A stretch of 64,000 nucleotides of DNA from Aquarana catesbeiana. Lineage: Eukaryota > Chordata > Amphibia > Anura > Ranidae. The DNA lies in NCBI RefSeq assembly GCF_042186555.1, contig NC_133328.1, positions 611,971,901 through 612,035,900 of the forward strand, given 5' to 3'. The stretch's first letter is position 1, and the number at the start of each line of letters is the position of its first letter. Below, piece by piece: positions 32,801-42,229 of the stretch. The translations under genes and the position numbers were made by a program. The notes below the pieces were generated by a model. It was not told the DNA's origin, did no database searches, and was given only the letters and a program-made list of their open reading frames with translations.

Positions 32801-34026
32801 CAAAAAGTGTGCAAACTCTTAAAGTTCATTATACCAAAAATGCTTTTACTTACCGGCTAGCAAGATTTTTTTTTCAATTGTACACTGACTGCGGTGCATG
32901 GGTAGTACAGTGTACAGCCCTGCCATCTGACAGATGCCAGGAATGGAGCCTGGTTCCAAGATATTGTAACTGCAGCTCACAAGAGTGAGAATTACATTAT
33001 TGGTGTCTTGCAAAGCAAGAAGGTGGCGCACCTGGAAGAAGAGGAACAAACATGGCACCCGTGGGGATGGAGTGGGTTTGGGGAACTCAGACCTCACCTT
33101 GTTGGAGGAGAGCGGACCCAGAGGTAAGTGTGTTATATTGTGCAAGTATGCTGTACTTACTTGTACATTAGGGCAAATGCTGACCACCCATCTTCTGATT
33201 TAAGATAATTAATGGAGTGAGTTTCACATAGTAAAATCTAAAACTATATTAGGTATAGTTAAATTATAACTAAAAGCATAACTCATTTCTAGTTTTGGAT
33301 AGAGTGGAGAGGGATTGGAACACCTTTCAGGTTTTTATTGCTGTCTATGCCTCATTAGGGAGATTCACCCTCTCTATTTGTCCTATTTACTGGTATCATT
33401 GAAAGTGAAAATTAAGGAAAATCCCAAATTTTAGTTTGTCCCCGGAACAATAACAGAAGGAAAATCTTTCAATGTGGATGTAGTTCTGGTGACAACTAGG
33501 AATGGGCTCAGGCGTGTTCGGGATCCCACCTGCCTGATCCTGCCAGGAAGCCAAGATTGCACACCGCTAATCACAGGCACAGGCACCCCTACTCATGCAC
33601 AGCCAGGCAACATACACAATAATTCAGTCTCTGAACTTGTTTGTGTTGTTTTTTTTTTTTTTATTATTAGGGATAACAAATTGGATGGGGTAGATGGGTT
33701 ATGGGATGCCCAACATGACCAAAAAACAATGAAAAGGGACAACTTCTTTCTTCTGTACAAAGTGGGGATCCTGGACTGTTCCTTAGTCCTTACGGATCAG
33801 TAGCAAAAAGTCTCTGGAGGACTAGGAGCTCTTTAGTCCCCTTTAGAAAAATAGCACAACAGGTTGCAAACTGCATACAGGAGTATCTCCAACTCCACTG
33901 CCTGCAGGTACTTCCAGCCCTCCTGGCTGCTCCGAAGATCTCCCAGAACAAGGGATGAAGGGTTAAGCACAACGCTGTCCTCAGCTGTCTACATATGACA
34001 GTCTTTCCCCTTGTGCATTCCTGGGT
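32801..34026. other. Unassigned repeat-like sequence
   Basis: 33500-34026 and 36396-36700 appear to be two halves of one sequence split by the hAT insertion at 34035-36387. No coding motif was found. A T-run lies at 33650-33665. Confidence 0.4.
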
Positions 34027-34064
34027 ATGCTGATTAGGGATGAGCTTCGTGTTCGAGTCGAACC

Positions 34065-34335
34065 CATGTACATCTTTCCCACCAAAAATCCTCTGGGTTA
34101 CTGGGTCTTGAGGATGCATCACTGGCCAGAGCTTGCACAGTATGCAATTGAGCTACTGGCCTGTCCTGCATCCAGCGTTCTTTCGGAATGCACATTCAGT
34201 GCTGCTGGAGGCTTTGTAACCAATCACAGGGTGCGTCTGTCCACTGACTCGGTCGATCGACTGACCTTCATAAAAATAGATCAGTCTTGGATCACCACCA
34301 GCTACCAAGCACCTGATGCTGATGTAACCGAATAA
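34065..34335 (+). pseudogene. hAT transposase C-terminal dimerisation domain
   Basis: The reading MYIFPTKNPLGYWVLRMHHW, then ELAQYAIELLACPASSVLSE, then CTFSAAGGFVTNHRVRLSTD followed by SVDRLTFIK is the conserved hAT dimerisation segment, in one open frame to TAA at 34333-34335. The N-terminal BED finger and the catalytic domain are absent; the domain starts about 30 bp inside the left TIR. The intact frame may just be short survival, or the domain alone could be expressed. Confidence 0.9.
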
Positions 34336-34589
34336 TTTTTTTTGAAATCTCAGATCCCTTCAAAGACTGCCTATGCTGATGCTGAGTGACTATCCCTGAA
34401 TAATTATCCTCTTCCTCCTCAATGATCACGCTGATAGCTTGTAAGAACATTTTTGGTTCTGGGCGCCACCACCAGTGCTAAGCCCCAATTTTTCAGCCCT
34501 TGTTTAACAGGGGCGTGTAATTACAATTTTTGATGCAATACTTTGCAGCAGGGCTCATTTCTGCGTTCAAACTAGAGTATCTGTGAGGG

Positions 34590-35300
34590 GTTGCAGTGTT
34601 GTGGCACCAGCACCAGTGCCTAAGGCCCAATTTTTCAGCCCCTGTTCAACAGGGGCATGTAATTACAATTCTTGATCTAATATTTCACAGCAGGGCCCAT
34701 TTCTGCACCCACCAAGAGCGAGTGAGGACTTACAGTGTTGTGGCACCAGCACCACCACCACCACCACCACCAAAGGCCCAATTTTTCTGCCCTTGTTCAA
34801 CAGGGGCATGTAATTACAATTCTTGATCTAATATTTCACAGCAGGGCCCATTTCTGCACCCACCAAGAGCGAGTGAGGACTTACAGTGTTGTGGCACCAG
34901 CACCACCACCACCACCACCACCAAAGGCCCAATTTTTCTGCCCTTGTTCAACAGGGGCATGTAATTACAATTCTTGATCTAATATTTCACAGCAGGGCCC
35001 ATTTCTGCACCCACCAAGAGCGAGTGAGGACTTACAGTGTTGTGGCACCAGCACCACCACCACCACCACCAAAGGCCCAATTTTTCTGCCCTTGTTCAAC
35101 AGGGGCATGTAATTACAATTCTTGATCTAATATTTCACAGCAGGGCCCATTTCTGCACCCACCAAGAGCGAGTGAGGACTTACAGTGTTGTGGCACCAGC
35201 ACCACCACCACCACCACCAAAGGCCCAGTTTTTCTGCCCTTGTTCAACAGTGACATGTAATTACAATTCTTGATCTAATATTTCACAGCAGGGCCCTGTG
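34590..35300 (+). repeat. ~151-bp tandem repeat inside hAT element
   Basis: Copies start (TGGCACCAGCACC) at 34602, 34741, 34892, 35043 and 35191, giving spacings of 139, 151, 151 and 148. The 3-bp difference is one unit of the internal (CAC)n tract. Adjacent copies are almost identical, so expansion is recent. Open His-rich frames here are artefacts. Confidence 0.95.
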
Positions 35301-36395
35301 AGGGCTTACAGTGTCGTGGCCACAACAACACCTAAGGCCCAAATTTCTGCTGAGTATATAGGGCAGGGCCCTACTTTCAAACATCTAACTTACAAACGAC
35401 TCCTACTTGCAAACGGAAGGAGACAACAGGAAGTGAGATGAAATCTACCCCTAGGAAGGGAAATTCTCTCCTGTAAGAGTTAATATGGGGAAAACATTTC
35501 TCCTTTCCACTGATGCTTTCCAATCCTTGTTCCACAAAAAACCCCAAATTTTCAAAAAACATTTGTCATTGTAACAAAAAGTGAGGTGAAATCTTCTGAA
35601 GAGGAGGACAGACAGCAAAACAAATGTCACAGGGGTGATAACCCTTCCCTATGTTTTCCAAAAAGCTTAAAAAAGATTTTTTGGCTGGAGCTAAACACGT
35701 TAAAAATGTACCCGTTCAAAATTACAAACAGATTCTACTTAACAACAAACCTACAGTCCCTGTCTTGTTTGCACCGCCTGTATACTGCTGTTCAGAGTAT
35801 ATAGGGCCTGGTTGCCCCACACCTTTCCCTATTTTAATTTGGGTGCGGGGTTCCCCTTAATATCCATACAAGACCCAAAGGGCCTGGTAATGGACTGGGG
35901 GGTACCCATGCCGTTTGTCTCACTGATTTTCATCCATATTGCCAGGACCCGACATTACATTAAACCCGCAAGCAGTTTTAAATGAGATTTTTTCCTTTAA
36001 AAATGACATTTTGTGCAGGGACTGTTCTAAACACGGGAAACACGCGCCACTTTACAGGCATACTATAGACACACCCCAGGTATGATATTTAAAGGAATAT
36101 TTCACTTTTTTTTTTTTTACTTTAAGCATCATTAAAATCACTGCTCCCGAAAAAACGGCCGTTTTTAAAAGTTTTTTTTGCATTGATACATGCCCCCTGG
36201 GGTAGGACCCGGGTCCCCAAACCCTTTTTAGGACAATACCATGCAAATTAGCCTTTAAAATGAGCACTTTTGATTTTGAACGTTCGAGTCCCATAGACGT
36301 CAATGGGGTTCTAACGTTCGTGCAAATTTTCGGTCCGTTCGCAGGTTCTGGTGCGAACCAAACCGGGGGGTGTTCGGCTCATCCCTAGTGCTGAT

Positions 36396-37137
36396 GTACT
36401 CACGCTGTCCTCTTTGCTACCTGCTGCTCTTTAGGCAAGATTCCTGCTCAAACCGTTCTGCTGATAGGATCTCCCCCCTAGACCCAAGGGTTCCCCCCTA
36501 GGCCAAGACAGCCTCCTCAGCACTGCATCTTTGGCCGGTCTCCGCTGCTGGTCAAGATCTGTCATATTTAAGGGCTGATCCATCCACCCTGCCAGAACAT
36601 TCTGCACAGGGGTTGGTCAGACTCCCTTAAGCATGCAGATCAGGTCTTCCTGGCCTCCGCCCACTAATTTCCAGAAGCTTCTGGAAGCTTCCAGATCCAG
36701 GGGGAGGTACCAGAGACCTTCCTCTGTAGAGCCATCCAGCCTGACCTGCAGTAACCTGACCCAATTTCTGACTCACATAGTTTACCATAAACTAAACTAG
36801 TCATAACATAAATTTGCCTGCACTGGCACCAGTAACACACTAGAGGGTGATACACAACATAAATGATATTAAAGGGGTTGTAAACACTCTAGGTTTTTAA
36901 CCTTAATGCATTGTATTCTAAAGCCAGTGACACAAGGGCCGAGTCCTGCTGTCTGTGTCAATGGAAGCAGCAGCAGGACTCGCGCACCCACAGGATTGCC
37001 CCCAGGGAATGCAGGTCTTCGTGGGGCACTTGAGAAGAGGAGGAGCCAGGAGCACCGCTGGGGGATCCCAGAAGAGGAGGATCGGGGGCCCCTCTGTGCA
37101 AAACCCTTGCACAGAGGGGTTACAGTTACTCTGTAAC
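36396..37137. other. Repeat-like sequence with palindromic GC-rich part
   Basis: 36870 starts TTAAAGGGGTTGTAAACACT, resembling other TTAAAG-headed MITE ends. 37090-37120 contains an inverted CCCCTCTGTGCAA/TTGCACAGAGGGG pair. No gene was found. Confidence 0.4.
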
Positions 37138-37300
37138 TGTAAAATCCATGGATTTTTTTCGACAGATGTTGGCTCAAACTTGTCTTGCATACACACGGTC
37201 ACACAACTCTTGTCGTAAATTCCGAACGTCAAGAACATGGTGACGTACAACACGTACGATGGTACTAGAAAAGGGAAGTTCAAAACCAAGTGCGCCACCC
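37138..37300. mobile_element. Truncated MITE of the TGCCCCGTACACACGG family
   Basis: Blocks AAATCCATGGATTTTTT, GATGTTGGCTCAAACTTGTC and GCATACACACGGTCACAC match the 58116-58542 copy. Both ends are missing. Confidence 0.7.
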
Positions 37301-37857
37301 TTTGGGCTCCCTCTGCTAAGCTCGTGTTAGTAGAAGTTTGGGGAGAGACGATTCTCGCTTTTCAGCCTCGTGCGTTTCCTATCGTTACTGCTCTTCCCTT
37401 TGTGCTTGTGGATTCGTAACTGTTTGTCAGTGCTTGCCCCCCCAAAGCGCACGCGAGGTCCATATAAAATATATGCTTTGCAGGTAGGGGGGGCATTGAT
37501 ATGCCAGAAAATGTTTAATATACATTTTTTAAATATTTTTTTTTTATTTAAACTGAAATAATATTTCCTTTGATTTACTGCTTATGTTTCTTTTAGCTGT
37601 CACCTAGGTTCTCCAATGGGCTGTTTTTTGGACATTTTCTTCAATGGTGCAAACATAATTTAGTTGATACATGATGTGACAATCTCTTCTTCAGCGAACT
37701 AATATTATGTTGTGGGTCTGCTACACACACACCTTGTTTTTGCTGTTAATGTATGTAATTCATTACTGTTAAAAATATACATCATTTTCAGCACCATGAA
37801 TGAATTTTGCAGAGTCACGAAAATGGCATGATTGTGGTAAATTATAAAGCACTGTGG
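37301..37857. other. AT-rich intergenic sequence, nothing recognised
   Basis: No supporting features were found apart from poly-T near 37545. Confidence 0.4.
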
Positions 37858-37975
37858 GAGTTATTTACTAAAGGAAAATCCACTTTGCACTCCAAGTTCA
37901 CTGCAAAAGTGCACTTGAAACTGCTCTGAAAGTGCACTTGTAGTGCAAAGTGGATTTGCCTTTACTAAATAAGCC
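37858..37975. mobile_element. Short foldback copy of MITE family seen at 43066
   Basis: The ends GGGAGTTATTTACTAAAGG and CCTTTACTAAATAAGCCCC are inverted, and GTGCACTTGAAA, AGTGCACTTGTAGTGCAAAG and TCCACTTTGCACT pair internally. It is about one-third the length of the 43066-43378 copy. Confidence 0.8.
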
Positions 37976-38419
37976 CCATTTCAGTGTAAACACCAACTTA
38001 GTCCAAAAAATGATATTGAGCATTGAAAGAAAAAGCCACACATTGTTGAGTAGAAAACTTTTTACTCTGTGCACATTCACATGTGCTTTCGAAAAGGGTT
38101 TTTGAACAAGCCAACATATTTTAGTAATAACATTTTTCTTTTTGACAGTACAAATAGCCTTTTTGGTGTTAAAACAGGCATGTATAAAACCATAAAACAA
38201 TACACAACTCAGGAACTTACAAAGTTCAACTTTGACAAAGTGAAGGCAATATCAGACATTGGTATGTCCAAACTTTGTTGATATTGCCTTTATCAGATGG
38301 GGACCTGTGAAAGCCAAATTTTGAAGAGGCACACAAATTGACAGTCAAAATGGGGATTTCCCTCCTGATCCCATGCCTAATGTCAACATGTGCTAGCTCC
38401 CATCATGGGCGATCAATGG

Positions 38420-38494
38420 ACATGTTTCGGGGGTGCAACCCCTTCCTCTCATCTACTTTAGTTGCGAGGAAGGGGTTGCACCCCCAAAACGTGT
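38420..38494. ncRNA. Inverted pair of decayed hammerhead-like motifs
   Basis: The minus-strand copy (38450-38420) reads GAGAGGA, A, GGGG, TTGCA, CCCC(C), GAAA, CATGTC. The plus-strand copy (38464-38494) reads GCGAGGA, A, GGGG, TTGCA, CCCCC, AAAACGTGT. Stem II (GGGG/CCCC) and the GAGGA half of the core are kept, while C3 and U4 of the hammerhead core are lost in both. The two copies lie head-to-head with about 20 bp between, just 3' of the minus-strand Myb/SANT gene, and together could form one long hairpin. Confidence 0.4.
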
Positions 38495-38580
38495 ACCAAG
38501 ATATCCCGTGATGGCAGATAGGACATGTTGACACACTGTGTGCATCTTCAAAATGTGGCTATCAAAATTTTGGAGAAAAG

Positions 38581-39879
38581 TTAGAAAAATAGAAAGAATT
38601 TGATAAATGTTGGTGTGTTTTTTATTCTGCCTAAAACATCAATGATGTTTTTGAGTCTTTTTTCGACATCATTGATGTCTTCCTTGATCTTCTTTAAATC
38701 CTGATTGCACACCATGATCTCCCCGATGAGGACTTGTGCACTTGTGAAATGTGTTTCTTCTTCCACAACATCCACATCACCTAAAAAAAAAACATACCAT
38801 GTATTATAAATATGCAGGCATACATCTATTACCTGAAGCTGTGGTCTCAGACACTCACCTGTTGTGGTCACTATTTCGCCCAACTCATAAAGCTCTCCTT
38901 CCTCCACATCCTCTGGTTGTTGTTTTGGGATTTCCCCTTCTTTAGGAGGTTGGGGGGCCCTGGTGACCTCAGACGTCCCAAGTCTTTTCTCCCCTATGTG
39001 AATAAAATAAAGGTATACTTAGCACACAGATATTTGAGGCAAGAAATAGGAATATGAAACATTGCTTGGAAGTGTTGTACAATTGTCTGTTTTGGCAGAG
39101 TTCAAAGCTGAAGACATGATTTTTTCCCTTTACAAAGCTGGAATACTTACCTTTTTTGTTAAAGTATCACGTGTAGAGACCCCTAGTATCCACTGGAGCA
39201 CCTGTGTGGGACACCCTAAAAAGTTTGTTCCGGTGTCCCACACTAGTGCTCCTGCGTCCAGATGTGTAAACAGCTGCTGAGTGTCCTCTCTTTTACACTG
39301 AATTTAAGTTTGCATTTCATTCTAGTTACAAACCCATCTAGACAACAATGTACTAAACTTCTTTTAAGACAGATAGGCATGACCAAATGTACTTAACCTG
39401 CATCTGCAAAAAACATCGAACGATTACTGTGCCCACGAACTGAAACTTGCCATTTTAAACTACAACAGTAAAGAAAAGCACATGGAGCAGCACGAACGTA
39501 AGAAGAAGAATAGGAACACACAACAAAATACTTACTTTTTTGCAGTACTCTCTTGATTCTTCTGTACTGATCCTGTTCCCTCAATTTGAGGTCTGACCAT
39601 CGTTTCCTCAGTTGATCCTTGGATCGCCATACCCCAAAATTCTTCTGCAGACTTTTCACAGCTTTAGTCCTGATCTTGGCCTTTCTCACATTTGTGTTTG
39701 GGTAAGGTCCATGCTTCCCGTCATAGTCAGCCCTCTTGAAGATGTCCACCGTCTCCACCATATTGAAGGCCTTAAATATCCTCCAGGATTGGGACGTTTG
39801 TGGCTCCGGGCTTTCCTCGTTGTTGCTGCTACTCTCGGGCACCTGCTCTGTCTCCGCCATGTGCTCTCCCACTGAGCCT
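38581..39879 (-). CDS. Myb/SANT-like (Harbinger-type) DNA-binding protein, three coding exons, intact
   Basis: A complete spliced reading exists. Exon a runs 39879-39536 (ATG 39860-39858 after a TTTAG acceptor; donor GTAAGT). Exon b runs 38993-38859 (acceptor CACATAG; donor GTGAGT). Exon c runs 38780-38581 (acceptor TTTTTTTTAG; stop TAA). The phases match exactly (325, 135 and 200 coding bases, 660 in all), giving 219 residues. Residues about 30-110 form a Myb/SANT/trihelix-like domain (MVETVDIFKRADYDGKHGPY, RSKDQLRKRWSDLKLREQD, YRRIKRVLQK), as in the accessory DNA-binding proteins of PIF/Harbinger transposons and their domesticated relatives. The middle is acidic and Pro/Gln-rich; the C-terminus (DLKKIKEDINDVEKRLKNII) is a probable coiled coil. 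No frameshift or stop occurs, unlike every other coding relic here. A HARBI1-type nuclease gene is not visible in the window. A domesticated gene is an alternative. Confidence 0.8.
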
Positions 39880-40116
39880 AAAGACAAGGGTTGGGGAATA
39901 TACTAGAAAGAACGTCTGGGGCGGGCGGAGTTTAATGCATGCACAGTGTATATAAAGCGTAACACGCGTTTGTAGCAGAAGGTTCCTTCTAACGAAGGTA
40001 CAATTTTAACTTGGTGCATCAGTGGCCTATACTGCTTCTAGATTGAGGCCTATATTGGGACAAGATTAGGAGAGTTTAACCTGACATTAGGGTTTGTCTT
40101 GTGTTGTGTCTTGCAG
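39880..40116. promoter_or_regulatory. Divergent intergenic/intronic region with TATA box
   Basis: About 240 bp separates the minus-strand acceptor (39880) from the plus-strand acceptor CTTGCAG (40110-40116). It holds TATATAAA at 39949-39956 on the plus strand and a perfect AGAAGG/CCTTCT palindrome at 39977-39990, which also matches a minimal GAAnnTTC heat-shock-type pair. Because both flanking coding exons begin with acceptors, short non-coding first exons of both genes probably lie inside or overlap this region. Confidence 0.45.
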
Positions 40117-41022
40117 ATAAAATGGATCTATTGAATGATCAGGACTTTATCCCCATATTCATTGATATGTACAGGGAGCTAAGCTGTCTGTGGCAGGTAA
40201 ACCACCCCTTTTATATCAATCAAAAAAACAGGAAGGCAGCCCTGGATCAATTGCTGGAATTTGTGAAACCGGTGATCCCCATGGCAGACATCCCCTATTT
40301 GAAGGCCCTAAATGGTGGCATGAGAAAAACTTATAATAGGGAGCGCAAGAAGGTCCAGGATTCCCAGAGATCAGGAGCTGCAGCAGATGACATTAATGTA
40401 CCCAGGCTGTGGTACTATGGCAGACTGCATTTTCAGACTGAACCCAGGCCAGCACTCTCCAGTGTTCCTTCAAGGCTTCCTTCCACCTCAGCTGAGGCTT
40501 CCGACGTCCAACCTGGTCCTTCCAGCCAGGAAGAAGTCGAGGAGCCCAGCTTGAGCCAGGTATAGCATTGTTCAACATACTTCTAGTCAAATAATTAATG
40601 ATATTAACTAGATGTTATTATTGAGCCTTAATTTCTGATTTTACAGTGTTTTACATATCAATAGACAGTAGTAGCCACAAATGATTGTGACAAGAATGAA
40701 AAATACTGGGGTCAAAATGATAGTCTTTTCTATTTATTAACATTCAATTTGCAACAGTCATGAGCCTTTTTCATACACAGGAAAGACTCAGCCAGGAGGA
40801 GGCCGTGGAAAGTTGCAGCCAGGAGGTGGCGTGGGTAAGTGGCTGCCAGGAGGTGGCCGGGCCCAGTAGCCTGCCCGAATCCCAGGTCCCTCCCCTCGGC
40901 CTTCCACAAAAAAGTCCCAGGAAAAGGAGTAACCTGGAGGAGGCAGCACTTGGGCTATTTCGGAAGGCTACTGCGGCCCTCAGAACCCCCCCCAATATTC
41001 AAGAGGGCTATGCCTACATGCA
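40117..41022 (+). CDS. MADF-domain protein, spliced, 3' end cut by repeat insertion
   Basis: The exon 40117-40559 follows a TTGCAG acceptor, with ATG at 40122-40124. It encodes MDLLNDQDFIPIFIDMYREL, then LWQVNHPFYINQKNRKAALD, and YLKALNGGMRKTYNRERKKV: a MADF domain (residues about 8-95), a DNA-binding fold related to Myb/SANT. A Ser/Pro-rich linker ends in LSQ at a GTATAG donor (40560). The next exon starts 40781 after CATACACAG in the same phase: ERLSQEEAVESCSQEVAW, then SGCQEVAGPSSLPESQVPPL and LEEAALGLFRKATAAL. The reading enters a TTAA-bounded repeat at about 41022, so the original C-terminus is missing. It is divergent from the Myb/SANT gene about 240 bp away, suggesting shared regulation and one mobile unit. 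It may be a pseudogene or encode a truncated protein. Confidence 0.7.
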
Positions 41023-41836
41023 TGTCCGCCGGCCACCCGTGATCACTCCTCAGAGAGCCAGAACGGGGACCAGTCAATGTAAACAGACAGATCCCCATTC
41101 TGACAAGGGGAGGAGAGAGAGATCTACTGTTCCTAGTGATCAGGAACAGCGATCGCTCTCCTCCTCCAGTCAGTCCCCTCCCACCACATTTAGAAACATC
41201 TCCCAGGGAACACATTTAACCCCTTGATCAACCCCTAGTGTTAGCCCCTTCCCTGCCGGTGACATTTACATACTAATTTGTGCATTTTTATAGCACTGAT
41301 TGCTGTATGAATGTCAATGGTCCCAAAAAAGTGTCAAAAGTGTCCAATCTGTCTGCCACAATGTCACAGTCCCGCTAAAAAATCGCTAATCGGCGCCGTT
41401 ACTAGTAAAAAAAAATATATATATCATAAAAATGCCATAAATCTATCCCCTATATTGTAGACAATAACTTTTACGCAAACCAATCAATATACGCTAATTG
41501 GGATTTGTTTTACCAAAAATATGTAGAAGAATACATATTGGCCTAAACTGAGGAAGAAATTTTTTAATTTTTGGGGGGGATATTTATTATAGCAAAAATT
41601 AAAAAATATTGTTTTGTTTCTTTTTTATTTTTCACTCTTTTTTTGTTTATAGCGCTAAAAATAAAAACCGCAGAGGTGATCAAATACCACCAAAAGAAAT
41701 CTCTATTTGTGGGAAAAAAAGGACATCGATTTAATTTGTCACATGACCGCACAATTGTCAGTTAAAGCGACGCAGTGCCGTATCGCAAAAAATGGCCTGG
41801 TCAGGAAGTGGGTAAATCCTTCCAGGGCTGAAGTGG
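41023..41836 (-). mobile_element. TTAA-bounded frog repeat inserted into MADF gene
   Basis: The right end GAAGTGG abuts TTAA (41837-41840). Reverse-complement family blocks are present (AACACATTTAACCCCTTG, ATCAATATACGC, AGAAGAATACATATTGGCC, ACCACCAAAAGAAATCTC). The left boundary in the GC-rich part (about 41020-41040) is placed by loss of MADF-protein character and is approximate. Confidence 0.8.
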
Positions 41837-41840
41837 TTAA

Positions 41841-42178
41841 ACAGTTAAGAAAACCAACATAAAAACGTTATCCTTACTACAGGTCTTTGTTTTATGGCAC
41901 CATAATTACAACTGTAATAACCCATTCTTTGCCCACTGTCATAGCCCTACAGACAGAGCGTAACCACTGCGTGGAGGGTTGTGGTATACTACAAGTTCCG
42001 GTCAGAATCTACTCTTTGCTAGTGAAGTTTTGTGCTGCCCAACCTGCAATCTTATTTCTTGACTAAACTGCGTTTGAAATGTTGTTTTTTTGCTGCACCA
42101 ATAAACATAGAAGGCAAACCTGTATGCATTTATACCAATGTGTGATTAATGCTTAATAGTAGGGAATGCATATCAATT
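41841..42178 (+). other. Possible 3' part of the MADF transcript
   Basis: Non-repetitive-looking sequence after the inserted repeat includes AATAAA at 42100-42105. It could be the 3' UTR displaced by the insertion. There is no direct evidence. Confidence 0.3.
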
Positions 42179-42229
42179 AACCCTTTTGCTGCCACAGCCG
42201 TTTTGCATTTTTTTTTTTTTTGCACATGT

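Larger units (their letters stand above)
34035..36387 (+). mobile_element. 2.35-kb hAT element with TSD
   Basis: The terminal inverted repeats are TAGGGATGAGC and GCTCATCCCTA. ATGCTGAT (34027-34034) and GTGCTGAT (36388-36395) form an 8-bp TSD with one mismatch. The element retains only the C-terminal transposase region (34065-34335), then four to five copies of a ~151-bp repeat, then a 3' region rich in GTTCG/CGAAC near the right end. It is non-autonomous. Confidence 0.9.

Noticed and set aside
34596..35273. His-rich open frames (HHHHHHH) as a repeated protein family
   Set aside because: They are translations of the 151-bp tandem repeat with its (CAC)n tract inside a hAT element.
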